In this document: piece by piece, positions 19,058 through 27,792 of the stretch
How positions within the stretch are numbered: the stretch's first letter is position 1
Layout: every line of letters starts with the position of its first letter
Assembly: GCA_947494925.1 (NCBI GenBank)
Contig: CANLWS010000003.1
Span: 417,959-481,958, forward strand
Length of the DNA stretch: 64,000 nt
Origin: an uncultured Alteromonadaceae bacterium
GTDB lineage: Bacteria; Pseudomonadota; Gammaproteobacteria; Enterobacterales; Alteromonadaceae
Direction: 5' to 3'
Translations under genes and position numbers: made by a program
The notes under the pieces: generated by a model
Seen by the model: the letters and a program-made list of their open reading frames with translations, nothing else
What the model was told of the DNA's origin: nothing
The model's database searches: none

Positions 19058-19819
19058 TTAACCCGTGTGGCGCAAAATGGCGTCATCATCGACTTTATTG
19101 AGCGGATAAATGTTTAATGAATTTTCTTTAAAGGGCACAGCACTTTTTGCGCAATAGGCAGGGATCATTACCCAGCGTGGCACAGAAGATTTGTTTTGGT
19201 TGGATTTGTGCAGCAAATTACAGTGGAAGAAAAGTGTATCGCCAGGTTCTAATTCAACATAAACAAGTTGATGGTGCTTTATCGCTTCATCCACGAAGGT
19301 CATGTCAGCACCCTTCTGGTCACCTGTTTTGTTGTGGTTAATCCGGCCGATATGGTGAGAGCCTTTTAATACCTCCAAACAACCATTTTCTTTTGTTGCC
19401 TTGTTGATTGCGATCATGCAACTGACTAGTTTAGGGTAAAGATGGTAGTTGTCATTGCACCAGTAACCATAGTCCTGATGCCATTCCCAAGCCCCACCTA
19501 CAAAAGGTTCTTTCATCATTATTTTGGTTGTCGTATGCACAACGGGTTCACCCAATAGCATTTCTACTGAGTCAGTTAAACGTCGTCCTCTGGAGAACAT
19601 ACTGTAAAGGTCGTCCCCCAGCTCCTGCCATAAACACACTTTACTTACCGTGCCAGTCGCATCCTTTTTGTCCCATGCGCGATTGTAGAGTGAGTCATCG
19701 TTAAACGCTTTGCTTTGCAACTTTGCTATTTCTTGCTGGTTATAAAACCCCTTTGCAATGACGTAGCCATCGCGATGAAAGTCTTCAACCTGCTTGGCTG
19801 ATAGCCCTTGATGATTCAT
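19058..19819 (-). CDS. Phytanoyl-CoA dioxygenase (PhyH) family protein
   Basis: This 253-residue soluble protein has the Fe(II)/2-oxoglutarate oxygenase facial triad: His and Asp in [10 protein letters not shown] and the distal His in [15 protein letters not shown]. Opening residues [19 protein letters not shown] fit the family. It heads the leftward operon PhyH-GH16-sulfatase, with 25 bases to the GH16 start, and faces the IclR gene across a promoter region carrying an operator. The family hydroxylates many small molecules. It has no signal peptide, so a cytoplasmic product of agar breakdown, perhaps a methylated or modified sugar, is a possible substrate; this is inference. Confidence 0.87.
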   Translation of the reverse strand: MNHQGLSAKQVEDFHRDGYVIAKGFYNQQEIAKLQSKAFNDDSLYNRAWDKKDATGTVSKVCLWQELGDDLYSMFSRGRRLTDSVEMLLGEPVVHTTTKIMMKEPFVGGAWEWHQDYGYWCNDNYHLYPKLVSCMIAINKATKENGCLEVLKGSHHIGRINHNKTGDQKGADMTFVDEAIKHHQLVYVELEPGDTLFFHCNLLHKSNQNKSSVPRWVMIPAYCAKSAVPFKENSLNIYPLNKVDDDAILRHTG

Positions 19820-19864
19820 TTGTTCTTTCTCCAGTATTTTTATATGTTAACTATAATATTGATA

Positions 19865-19876
19865 ATTGTTAACAAT
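19865..19876. promoter_or_regulatory. PUL operator copy 4 (ATTGTTAACAAT)
   Basis: This perfect consensus copy lies in the 147-base divergent region between the PhyH operon and the IclR gene. A second, weaker palindromic stretch (ATATGTTAACTATA, 19841-19854) lies 10 bases away, so the region may bind two dimers. The position would allow the regulator to control its own gene. Confidence 0.65.
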
Positions 19877-19966
19877 AATTTAATAGGAAAAAATATAAAG
19901 CAAATGTAAATTCAAATATAAATAAAATATTTCTATATAAATTTAATAAAACGAATACGAACAATC

Positions 19967-20731
19967 ATGACGGAAAATAATAAGTACGCAGCGCCCGCTC
20001 TGGATAAAGGCTTTGATATATTGGAATACCTGGTTGAGCAAGAAGTGCCAAAAACACAGGCTGAGATTGCCAAGGGACTCGGTCGCAGTCCAAACGAAAT
20101 TTACCGTGTGTTAGTGGGTTTGGAAAAACGTGGATATATAGTCAGAGACGAAAAATCCAATCGGTATCGTATATCGCTAAAAATTTACAGCTTGTCTCGA
20201 CGCATTTCGCCAATAGATCAAATGCGACAAGTGGCTATTGCACATATGGAAGATCTATCCGTTTCGATTGGATTGTCATGTCATTTGTATATGCTGTATC
20301 AAAGTCAAATTATGGTAATTGTGCAAGCTACCAGCCATTCTCCTGTCTCCTTGAATATTACAGAGGGATCGTTGTTTCCCGTAGTTGAATCTGGGCCTGG
20401 GCGCCTTTTATTGGCAAATAGTAATAAAGAAGTTCAACGTATGTTGGTCGCAAGAGCTCCCGTTTATCAGACTATGAATGCGGTAGAGAAATACGCACTT
20501 AGCGCATCATTGAAATCGATTAGACAGGACGGTTTCTTCGAGTCACCCAGTTTGATTACTCAAGGAGTATTCGAGCACTCAACTTTGGTAGGGCAGCCAA
20601 ATGGTAAAGTCATAGCAGCGCTTACCGCATCGTCATTAAATACAGTGTCAGCCGAAGAAAAAGATAATGAACTAATTTTGCCCAAGTTAATGGCAACCGC
20701 AAAAGATATTGCCAATCAATTGGGCATATAA
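19967..20731 (+). CDS. IclR family transcriptional regulator
   Basis: The protein has 254 residues. The N-terminal winged helix-turn-helix covers about residues 10-70 (KTQAEIAKGLGRSPNEIYRV with a wing ending RDEKSNRYRIS). The C-terminal effector-binding domain covers about 75-254, with SIGLSCHLYMLYQ and a conserved ESGPGRLLLA segment. IclR proteins respond to small metabolites and commonly repress divergent or neighbouring catabolic genes. It is the only transcription factor in the PUL part of the window and has an operator copy both upstream and just downstream. A sugar-acid intermediate of anhydrogalactose breakdown is a plausible effector; this is inferred. Confidence 0.92.
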   Translation: MTENNKYAAPALDKGFDILEYLVEQEVPKTQAEIAKGLGRSPNEIYRVLVGLEKRGYIVRDEKSNRYRISLKIYSLSRRISPIDQMRQVAIAHMEDLSVSIGLSCHLYMLYQSQIMVIVQATSHSPVSLNITEGSLFPVVESGPGRLLLANSNKEVQRMLVARAPVYQTMNAVEKYALSASLKSIRQDGFFESPSLITQGVFEHSTLVGQPNGKVIAALTASSLNTVSAEEKDNELILPKLMATAKDIANQLGI

Positions 20732-20756
20732 GATCTGCACTAGACAGTAAAATTTA

Positions 20757-20768
20757 ATTGTTAACAAT
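20757..20768. promoter_or_regulatory. PUL operator copy 5 (ATTGTTAACAAT)
   Basis: This perfect consensus copy lies in the 92-base gap between the IclR gene and the FG-GAP lipoprotein gene, 56 bases before the latter. It implies that this gene has its own regulated promoter. Confidence 0.62.
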
Positions 20769-20823
20769 AGACAAAAGGAGTAACGTAACTGTATTGTTAG
20801 TCAATTGATAAAGAGCGTCCAAA

Positions 20824-23487
20824 TTGGAATTGCATTTCACTCGTGTTAACAAGTCATTTATTTTGACAATGACGATACTGGCTTTATTGACCAGCGCTTG
20901 CCAGCATACCAAACAAGGGCTTTTCCCCATTGAGGTGTCACAATCTGTAAGAAGTGAACTACCCATCTCACGGTTACCAACGGGTGTATATCGATTATTT
21001 TTGCAGGCAAACGTCAGGGGAGATTACGCAGCGTTAGATGTCTACTTAGGCGCTAAGCAGGTAGCCAACAATCTAAACTTGCCCCACTCTGGCAGTAACA
21101 CGTTAAATGTTCTGATAAACCTTGAAACTGAATCGGTCAATTCCATCGGATTCGAAGTCAAGGATGCTGATGTACTAATAGTGAGTTATTCGTTGGAACC
21201 ACTGTCAGATCTGTTATTACCCGTTTTTTCAGACCAATCAGAGCAAATAGGTCTGGACCGAACAAAATCTATTAAATATGGTGGGCCAACCATTGCTGAT
21301 ATGGATCAGGATGGAGACTATGATCTGATTGTAAATAATCACAATGAAGAGAGTAGCAAACTTTATTGGAACGACGGTTTAGACAGCGTTAACAAATACC
21401 ATAAAAACCTGGCGCGTTGGTTCATGCATGATTTACACGGCACTGCTGCCGGAGATTTCGATAACGATGGTGACCTGGACTTAGTCGTGACAATGGGAGG
21501 AGGAAACGGAACCAATCCTTCAAAGGCTAACTTTTATCTAAATGACAACAATAACTTTGTTTTATACACCGGTGATGTAGGTATAGATCGCGGGGGACGA
21601 GGGCGCGGCGCACGTTGGATTGACGCTGACTTGGATGGTGATCTGGACCTGTTGCTATTTAATGAAGCCAGCTTGACTAAGTCAAAACCCCAACATTACT
21701 TTTATGAGAATGCGGGCAACGGTCGATTTACTTTCAAAGATGTTCGGGGCCCACAAGATTCCAAGCCCTCAAGAGTGTTGGTAACGGATATCAATGGTGA
21801 TCAGATAGACGATATCGTTTTTTATGGTCATCACGAAATATCAGTTTGGCAGGGTAATGGCGATTTCAGCTATACAGATCTGTCTAAAAAATTGCCCGCT
21901 CATGTTAGAGAATTGCGAGACATAATGGCGATTGTGGATATTGATGTCGACAATGACGGCGATCTTGATTTGTTTCTGGCCAGGGGCAAAGAGTTTGGCA
22001 TTGGAAAGAATGTTTCGATGGATTTTGATGCCATTTCAAATGTCATGGCGATAAAGCCAAAAGGGACTATCGGAAAGGAGTTATTTCAATTTACCAGCTC
22101 AGGCCCTGTGACGCTGTTTGACTACCACTATCAGGCGCAAGCGGGGTATAGGAACAAAACATACCCTATTTTTTTAGGTAACCAGAAATTAAAACACAAT
22201 GTTAATCCTGGCAGTACGTTTGTTATCGATCCTGTCCAATCACAGTCATTCCCATCAGATATCTCTGAAAACGGCATCTACTTTGGTGTTATCGGAAAAA
22301 ATGACAATGGTGACTTTGTATGGCAAGCAACGCTAGTCAGAAACGCTAACTTGTTTTGGGGATTCGGCTTTAGTTTGGATGGAGTCACCTCCGTTACCCA
22401 AGAATTTGGGTTAGAAAACAGAAACCTGTCGGATGTTTTACTAGTCAACGACAATGGCACTTTTATTGATAGCTCTGATAGTTGGAATATACCAAAAGGC
22501 GGAAACTCACTTGGCGCGACAAGAGGCGACTTTAATAACGATGGTACACAAGACCTATTGGTTTATCGCTGGGGACGCATAGGTAAGAGGATTGCTGATT
22601 TGATGTTGCTCAATCGTTCAAACGAAACGTTTGAAACTTTTACACAACACGGGGCAAGTGATATTGGTGGGCCAGGAAACGGTGATATGGGGCAAGCTTT
22701 TGATTTTGATTTGGATGGGCGGCTAGATTTGTTAAGCGGCAGCGAAGGGGGTTATTGGTACCTCTATGCAAACCAAACAAATGTTAGCAATCATCATATC
22801 ACTGTAAGAGTTGGGTATTCGCCGAAACAAGATGTTGACGCATACGGTGCTGTTGTTGAGATAAAAGCTGGCGAAAGAACCTATTTACAAAGGATAGGTT
22901 CAAGCGGCGAAGTATTTTCGCAAAGTTTGCTCAACAATGTTCATTTTGGTTTGGGCAGTCAAAACAACCTGGATTCTGTCAAAGTAGTCTGGCGAAACGG
23001 CGAAGAATACACCTTTTCAGATGTCGTTATAGATTCGGTAATTGAAACACCAAAAACTGAACGGTTAACGCAGATATCATTAAAAAGCGATTCGAATGAC
23101 ATTGAAAACGTGACTGCACCTCATGTGCGTTTTCTTGAAAGGGAAGAGCTTAGTCGGCATGGACTGAAGATAGGAGAATCAATCACTCTGAAGGCAGAGT
23201 ATCACGCTGGGACAAACAAAAAAGTTATTGCCGCTGATGAAGGCGGTATCCGATTTTGGTTAAGACATTTTAAATATAAGTGGCTTCCTGCCAAAGACCG
23301 GGTATTGATCGACAGCACTCCTCTATACACCGAGGCGGGCAATGCCAAAGTAGTTATGCCGATGGATGGGGTAATACCCAGTGATGAGCTGCCAGAGGGG
23401 CATTTTTACCAGTTAAGGGTATCTTTTATGAGCAGTTCTGGAGAGATGGTGGATGATACCATTGACGATGTAAAAGTAATTAGATGA
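20824..23487 (+). CDS. FG-GAP repeat lipoprotein with ASPIC/UnbV domain
   Basis: The protein has 887 residues from TTG 20824; the first ATG in frame (20869) has no ribosome-binding site and would leave a very short signal. A lipobox (LTSAC) is near residue 26. At least seven calcium-loop motifs of the DxDxDGDxDL type occur, for example DMDQDGDYDLIV, DFDNDGDLDLVV, DADLDGDLDLLL and DFDLDGRLDLLS, forming an FG-GAP/VCBS beta-propeller. Residues about 655-750 match an ASPIC/UnbV domain (HHITVRVGYSPKQDVDAYGA, VHFGLGSQNNLDSVKVVW). A short beta-sandwich ends the protein. Such proteins are poorly understood extracellular binding proteins; a role in holding or sensing glycan at the surface is inferred from context. 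Confidence 0.8.
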   Translation: MELHFTRVNKSFILTMTILALLTSACQHTKQGLFPIEVSQSVRSELPISRLPTGVYRLFLQANVRGDYAALDVYLGAKQVANNLNLPHSGSNTLNVLINLETESVNSIGFEVKDADVLIVSYSLEPLSDLLLPVFSDQSEQIGLDRTKSIKYGGPTIADMDQDGDYDLIVNNHNEESSKLYWNDGLDSVNKYHKNLARWFMHDLHGTAAGDFDNDGDLDLVVTMGGGNGTNPSKANFYLNDNNNFVLYTGDVGIDRGGRGRGARWIDADLDGDLDLLLFNEASLTKSKPQHYFYENAGNGRFTFKDVRGPQDSKPSRVLVTDINGDQIDDIVFYGHHEISVWQGNGDFSYTDLSKKLPAHVRELRDIMAIVDIDVDNDGDLDLFLARGKEFGIGKNVSMDFDAISNVMAIKPKGTIGKELFQFTSSGPVTLFDYHYQAQAGYRNKTYPIFLGNQKLKHNVNPGSTFVIDPVQSQSFPSDISENGIYFGVIGKNDNGDFVWQATLVRNANLFWGFGFSLDGVTSVTQEFGLENRNLSDVLLVNDNGTFIDSSDSWNIPKGGNSLGATRGDFNNDGTQDLLVYRWGRIGKRIADLMLLNRSNETFETFTQHGASDIGGPGNGDMGQAFDFDLDGRLDLLSGSEGGYWYLYANQTNVSNHHITVRVGYSPKQDVDAYGAVVEIKAGERTYLQRIGSSGEVFSQSLLNNVHFGLGSQNNLDSVKVVWRNGEEYTFSDVVIDSVIETPKTERLTQISLKSDSNDIENVTAPHVRFLEREELSRHGLKIGESITLKAEYHAGTNKKVIAADEGGIRFWLRHFKYKWLPAKDRVLIDSTPLYTEAGNAKVVMPMDGVIPSDELPEGHFYQLRVSFMSSSGEMVDDTIDDVKVIR

Positions 23488-23493
23488 TATTTA

Positions 23494-23505
23494 ACTGTTA
23501 ACAAT
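23494..23505. promoter_or_regulatory. PUL operator copy 6 (ACTGTTAACAAT)
   Basis: This copy is identical to copy 1 and lies 83 bases upstream of the kinase-GH117-oxidoreductase unit. It ties the intracellular sugar-processing genes to the same putative regulon. Confidence 0.6.
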
Positions 23506-23587
23506 AATGAGCGTAAATGTTACATTCAAATTAATTGGAAACACAAAGCGATGCGTATCACTTCAACCTTAGGATCCTGAAATTATT

Positions 23588-24535
23588 ATGTCGAAACCCT
23601 CTCTTTTAGCCTTAGGTGAGTGCTTGGTCGAAATGGTATTTCAACCAGATGGCACAATGAAAGTGTCATTTGCTGGTGATACCTACAACGCTTTGGTGTA
23701 TGCAAAAAGGTGGTGCAACGACTTAGTCGCACACTATTGCACTGCAACGGGAGAAGATACGTTTTCAAAGCAAATGCGTCGTGAATGGCGAAAACATGGT
23801 ATTGGAGGTGAGTACGCACTTTCTGCTGCTGGTTTTAATGCTGGTCTTTATTTGATTGAAACCGACAGTGAGGGCGACAGACGCTTCGTGTATTGGCGGA
23901 ATCAATCTGCGGCTACTCAAATGGTTAAGTTGGGATTAGGTGAGGCTGATTTTTTTCCAATAGTAGATATGGTTTTTTTCAGTGGCATTGGTCTAGGGAT
24001 CCTGGATCATGAAGACAAGTCAATATTGCTGAATAGCCTCGAAAAGATGAAAGATAAAGGTGTCAAAGTCGCATTTGATCCCAACTATCGGCCTACACTT
24101 TGGCGAGACGCGTCAGAGGCTCGAGAATGGATTGAAAGCGCGTATGCTATTTCTGATATTGTGCTTCCTGGCATGGATGATCATTTTGATATATTTGGCC
24201 ATAAAACCGTTGAAGAAGTGCATCTGACCATGCAGAAGTTTGATGTTGCTGAATACGTAATTAAAGCAGGTGAACAAGGGGTTTATGGTTATTACGATGG
24301 CAAATTGGCCTTTCATACGCCCTTTAAACCTGCCAAGCGACAGGTAGATAGCACCGCAGCAGGTGATTCTTTCGCAGGCATTTATCTGGTTAATCGAATA
24401 AAGGATGTTGAAATGGAAAAAGCCGCCACACTTGCTGCCGAGGTGGCTGGTTTGGTTGTTCAGCACAGTGGCGCCATTATTGATAAACAACTGTTTGACG
24501 AATTTATGCAGACCTATGGCGGAGTCAAAGTATGA
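23588..24535 (+). CDS. PfkB family sugar kinase, probable 2-keto-3-deoxy acid kinase
   Basis: This 315-residue cytoplasmic kinase of the ribokinase/PfkB fold has the N-terminal [11 protein letters not shown] and [16 protein letters not shown] segments. The C-terminal signature is [14 protein letters not shown], with the catalytic Asp near residue 259. The overall pattern matches 2-dehydro-3-deoxygluconokinase (KdgK). In agar breakdown 3,6-anhydrogalactose is converted to 2-keto-3-deoxygalactonate, and a kinase of this type phosphorylates it before aldol cleavage to pyruvate and glyceraldehyde-3-phosphate. It overlaps the GH117 gene by 4 bases (ATGA), strongly linking the two. The galactonate rather than gluconate isomer is inferred from context. 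Confidence 0.85.
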   Translation: MSKPSLLALGECLVEMVFQPDGTMKVSFAGDTYNALVYAKRWCNDLVAHYCTATGEDTFSKQMRREWRKHGIGGEYALSAAGFNAGLYLIETDSEGDRRFVYWRNQSAATQMVKLGLGEADFFPIVDMVFFSGIGLGILDHEDKSILLNSLEKMKDKGVKVAFDPNYRPTLWRDASEAREWIESAYAISDIVLPGMDDHFDIFGHKTVEEVHLTMQKFDVAEYVIKAGEQGVYGYYDGKLAFHTPFKPAKRQVDSTAAGDSFAGIYLVNRIKDVEMEKAATLAAEVAGLVVQHSGAIIDKQLFDEFMQTYGGVKV

Positions 24536-25608
24536 GCAAAAAACCATTGAGTAAAGCGTCTCAAAGGGCACTGGATAGAGGGTACGACTCTAATGGTCCT
24601 GATTGGATGACAGAGTTTGATATTTATCCTTTGCAAGGAGACTTTGCGTATGAAGAAGGGGTTATTCGTCGAGACCCAACCAGCGTAATTTTAGTAGATG
24701 GAATCTATCATTGTTGGTACACCAAAGGTGAAGGGGAAACCTATGGATTTGGCTCCGATAATCTGCAGGACAAAGTTTTTCCATGGGATTTGACAGAAGT
24801 CTGGCACGCTACTTCAAAAGACACAGAGATCTGGGAAGAGCAGGGACCAGCAATACAGCGTGGCGAGCAGGGTGAGTTTGATGATAGGGCGGTGTTTACA
24901 CCGGAAATACTTGTTCATCAAGGTAAATACTATTTGGTCTATCAAACAGTGCAAACCCCCTACACAAACCGTCAATTTGAGCACGTCGCTATTGCATTTG
25001 CTGATTCTCCCTATGGTCCTTGGACCAAATCTACTGCACCTATTCTCTCGCCAGCACAAGATGGTGAGTGGCTGGGTGAAGAAGACAATCGTTTCCAAGT
25101 GAAATCAAAAGGCAGTTTTGACAGTCATAAAGTCCACGATCCCTGCCTATTATTCTTTCAGGACAAGTTTTACCTCTACTACAAGGGCGAAACAATGGGT
25201 GAAGAAATGAATTTTGGAGGCCGCGAAATAAAACATGGTGTTGCTATTGCTGAACAGGTGCTGGGCCCTTATAAAAAGTCTCCTCTTAATCCTATTACGA
25301 ACAGCGGGCATGAAGTTGTAGTGTGGAACTACAAAGGTGGCATCGCCACATTATTGACAACAGATGGACCTGAAAAGAACACGATTCAGTTTGCCGCGGA
25401 CGGGGTAAATTTTGACATTATGGCACATATCAAAGGGGGTCCTGAGGCGGTTGGTTTGTTTAGGGATGATATTCAAAATACACCTCCTCCTGGCCTGAAT
25501 TGGGGGTTGTGCCATAGATACGATGCAAGTTGGAACTGGAATTATATCTGCAAGTTTAGAACTCGTAAGCAGATACTAGACACTGGCACTTTTCAGAATT
25601 CGGCGTGA
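24532..25608 (+). CDS. GH117 alpha-1,3-3,6-anhydro-L-galactosidase
   Basis: The protein has 358 residues and no signal peptide, so it probably acts in the cytoplasm. It carries GH117 landmarks across a five-bladed propeller: [20 protein letters not shown] near residue 45, [39 protein letters not shown] and WNWNYICKF at the end. GH117 enzymes remove 3,6-anhydro-L-galactose from the non-reducing end of neoagaro-oligosaccharides, mainly neoagarobiose, leaving galactose. This completes depolymerisation after GH16 and GH50. It is translationally coupled to the sugar kinase. The identification is firm and is the best single marker that the locus targets agar. Confidence 0.93.
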   Translation: MSKKPLSKASQRALDRGYDSNGPDWMTEFDIYPLQGDFAYEEGVIRRDPTSVILVDGIYHCWYTKGEGETYGFGSDNLQDKVFPWDLTEVWHATSKDTEIWEEQGPAIQRGEQGEFDDRAVFTPEILVHQGKYYLVYQTVQTPYTNRQFEHVAIAFADSPYGPWTKSTAPILSPAQDGEWLGEEDNRFQVKSKGSFDSHKVHDPCLLFFQDKFYLYYKGETMGEEMNFGGREIKHGVAIAEQVLGPYKKSPLNPITNSGHEVVVWNYKGGIATLLTTDGPEKNTIQFAADGVNFDIMAHIKGGPEAVGLFRDDIQNTPPPGLNWGLCHRYDASWNWNYICKFRTRKQILDTGTFQNSA

Positions 25609-25674
25609 TGAGACTGGCTCGTGTTGTTAGCTGGAACTATTTAAAACAATGGCAAGTCTTGTCGAGATCGTTAA

Positions 25675-26658
25675 ATGAGTAAAAAAGTCAGGTGGGGTAT
25701 CCTTGGGTTAGGTAGTATAGCTAATAAGTTCGCCCATGATTTAAAATTGTCCCCTAACGCTATTCTGGTGAGCGTTGCATCTAGAGATATACGAAAAGCA
25801 CAATCTTTTGGTCAGCGGTTTCAGGTAGAACAGTGCTACGGCACTTACGAAGAACTCACCGACGATCATGAAGTAGACATTATTTACGTCGCCACACCAC
25901 ATGTTTTTCACTTCGAAAATACCATGATGTGCCTTAGAAAAAACAAGGCGGTACTCTGTGAAAAACCTATTGGCATGAACGCAAAAGAAGTCGCAATTTT
26001 GGCAGCAGAAGCCAAAGCAAGAGGTCTATTCTTGATGGAGGCAATGTGGACGCGATTTATTCCTGCGACTGAAAAACTGTTGTCAATGATTCAGCGAGAT
26101 GAGATTGGTCAAATTAAACATATTAATGCTGACTTTGGGTTTTCAGGTGATAGGGAACCTACAGGACGACTCTATAATAAGTCGTTAGGGGGAGGTTCTT
26201 TATTAGATGTAGGAATCTATCCTATTTTTCTGAGTACGCTTTTACTTGATGTTCCTTTCAATGTGCAAGCCACAGCCAGGATGACAAAAACCGGTGTGGA
26301 TAGTTATTGTGCCATGCTATTTGATTATGAAAATGGTGCTACGGCGTGCCTTGAGTCTTCTATTGAAACAGACATGCCAACGGAAGCCAGGATTTATGGT
26401 GAGAAAGGGAATATCACAATTCACAGTCCGTTTTATCATGCTGAAAAAATTACGCAGTCTATTTTTGGTAAATCTGAAAGCTTTGACATTGGCTACGTCG
26501 GATACGGTTATTATCATGAAATTGAAGAAGTTAGTAACTGCCTCAACGTTCAGTATACCGAAAGCCCTAAATATCCGTTGAGTGAAAGCTTGAAGTTAGC
26601 AAAAGTGCTGGATTTGATTAGGTCCACTATCGGACTGGACTACGGAAATCGTGTTTAG
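25675..26658 (+). CDS. Gfo/Idh/MocA family NAD(P)-dependent oxidoreductase
   Basis: The protein has 327 residues. The Rossmann dinucleotide site is WGILGLGSIANKFAHDL, followed by VATPHVFHFENT and the family motif CEKPIGMN with its catalytic Lys. LGGGSLLDVGIYPIFL in the C-terminal domain fits the dihydrodiol dehydrogenase/glucose-fructose oxidoreductase branch. It lies 66 bases after GH117 and is probably in the same transcript. Members oxidise or reduce sugars and sugar derivatives. Known anhydrogalactose dehydrogenases belong to the aldehyde dehydrogenase family, so this is likely a side step (galactose or a modified sugar) rather than that enzyme. The substrate is unknown. Confidence 0.87.
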   Translation: MSKKVRWGILGLGSIANKFAHDLKLSPNAILVSVASRDIRKAQSFGQRFQVEQCYGTYEELTDDHEVDIIYVATPHVFHFENTMMCLRKNKAVLCEKPIGMNAKEVAILAAEAKARGLFLMEAMWTRFIPATEKLLSMIQRDEIGQIKHINADFGFSGDREPTGRLYNKSLGGGSLLDVGIYPIFLSTLLLDVPFNVQATARMTKTGVDSYCAMLFDYENGATACLESSIETDMPTEARIYGEKGNITIHSPFYHAEKITQSIFGKSESFDIGYVGYGYYHEIEEVSNCLNVQYTESPKYPLSESLKLAKVLDLIRSTIGLDYGNRV

Positions 26659-26769
26659 TCGAAAGCTACAATATATAAAGAATTTTCCCTAATCCAGCGC
26701 AGTTTCTTTCTTTTTGAGGAAACTATTTTGTCAATTTCAGTTTTAACGAAATGTGAGTAAACCTTGTCA

Positions 26770-26786
26770 GCTCTTTTCCAAAGAGC
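26770..26786 (+). terminator. Short hairpin downstream of the oxidoreductase gene
   Basis: A 7-bp perfect stem (GCTCTTT/AAAGAGC) with a 3-base loop is followed by AAAAGTTTTT. It may end the PUL transcript but the T run is offset. It could also be left over from a retron-like element. Confidence 0.3.
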
Positions 26787-26860
26787 AAAAGTTTTTGTGA
26801 TTGTCTGCATCGACGCTTATAGGCCGTTAATTTGTTTTGAGATCGCTGTTAGCAGAGTAA

Positions 26861-27157
26861 CTAAAAAGGAGATTGGGAAGATGTCAAATTCATCAAATGT
26901 TGCCCAAGGTTAAAAAAGTTAAGTTTGTCAAAAATCGAGGCAACACGCCGCGTGATCAAATCTTGGTTAAGTAAAAGTATGCAACCACCATTGTGTGGAC
27001 TGCCTTTGGGCAATTCAATAAATGCGAACTTAACATTAAAGTCTGCTAACTCTTTTGCCAAGGCATATTCCATTCCCAATTCCATTTTGCAAGCAAATAG
27101 GAAGAAAGCTTTATTTAATTTTTCAACTGCATCAGGGTCAATTGAATACTCTACCAA
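26861..27157 (-). CDS. Hypothetical protein fragment antisense to the reverse transcriptase remnant
   Basis: This 98-residue ORF starts at TTG 27157 and is open a further 11 codons upstream to a stop at 27191-27193. The translation is protein-like (SIDPDAVEKLNKAFFLFACK, then FAFIELPKGSPHNGGCIL) but matches no family I know. There is no clear ribosome-binding site and its upstream end meets the truncated reverse transcriptase exactly. It may therefore be the 3' part of a gene whose 5' part was lost at the same junction. The opposite strand here also has a 90-residue frame, which looks less like a protein. Confidence 0.3.
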   Translation of the reverse strand: MVEYSIDPDAVEKLNKAFFLFACKMELGMEYALAKELADFNVKFAFIELPKGSPHNGGCILLLNQDLITRRVASIFDKLNFFNLGQHLMNLTSSQSPF

Positions 27158-27181
27158 TTTGCCATTTATAGGTACTTTGAT

Positions 27182-27694
27182 GTGGCTGATTTATTAGCGT
27201 CCATTTGTACTTACAGCGGTCACATACCAACTGGTAGTCAGCTAAGTATGCCGCTAGCATTTTGGGCAAATATCAGAATGTTTGAACAATTGAACCATTT
27301 GGCAAATAAGCACGATGTAGAGATGACGGTTTATGTCGATGATCTGACTTTTTCTGGTGATTCAATTAACAGGCACTTCTTGTCTGTTATAAAGAAAATT
27401 ATCAGCTCGAATGGACATGTTTCACACCCTGATAAAACTAAGTTATTCCATAAATCAGATGTTAAGGTCATTACAGGCGTAGCAATTAGGAGGGATGATT
27501 TGTTTATAACTAATAAACAGCATAAGTTGATTTATGAATCTTTGGAGCAGTGGAAAGGGTGCAGAGATGAGCCATTAATTTCTTCTCTCGTAATACCAAA
27601 GTTACTTGGCAGGCTACACGCTCACAGTAATATTGAACCAAGATTAAAGGACAAAGTTAATAGTATCCTCAACTATAAACCTATTAAACGTTAG
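27182..27694 (+). pseudogene. 5'-truncated retron-type reverse transcriptase
   Basis: The 170 residues hold the C-terminal half of a retron/group II-like reverse transcriptase. Visible are the RT4 segment GHIPTGSQLSMPLAFWAN, the catalytic RT5 motif VYVDDLTFSG with both Asp, an SHPDKTKLFHKSDVK segment and ITGVAIRRDDLFITNKQH, where the VTG-like triplet (ITG) typical of retron enzymes sits. Intact proteins are about 300-400 residues and need the N-terminal fingers (RT0-RT3), which are missing. Sequence before 27182 does not continue the family and a stop lies in frame at 27143-27145. It is therefore a remnant. No convincing msr-msd region was found on either side. GTG 27182 is unlikely to be a real start. 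Confidence 0.82.
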
Positions 27695-27792
27695 CCGTCT
27701 GAAACTGCCGGTTGAGTATAAATATAATTGCTCCTAAAAATGGCTTGAAAGAATAATCATTGACCGATATCGAATTTAGATCCGGCTCCTAG

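Noticed and set aside
26659..27182. A retron msr-msd region upstream of the reverse transcriptase
   Set aside because: Only one short hairpin (26770-26786) was found; there are no long complementary a1/a2 flanks or a convincing folded RNA, and the enzyme itself is truncated.
26925..27197. 90-residue plus-strand ORF before the reverse transcriptase remnant
   Set aside because: It is out of frame with the reverse transcriptase, lacks a ribosome-binding site and reads less like protein than the opposite strand.
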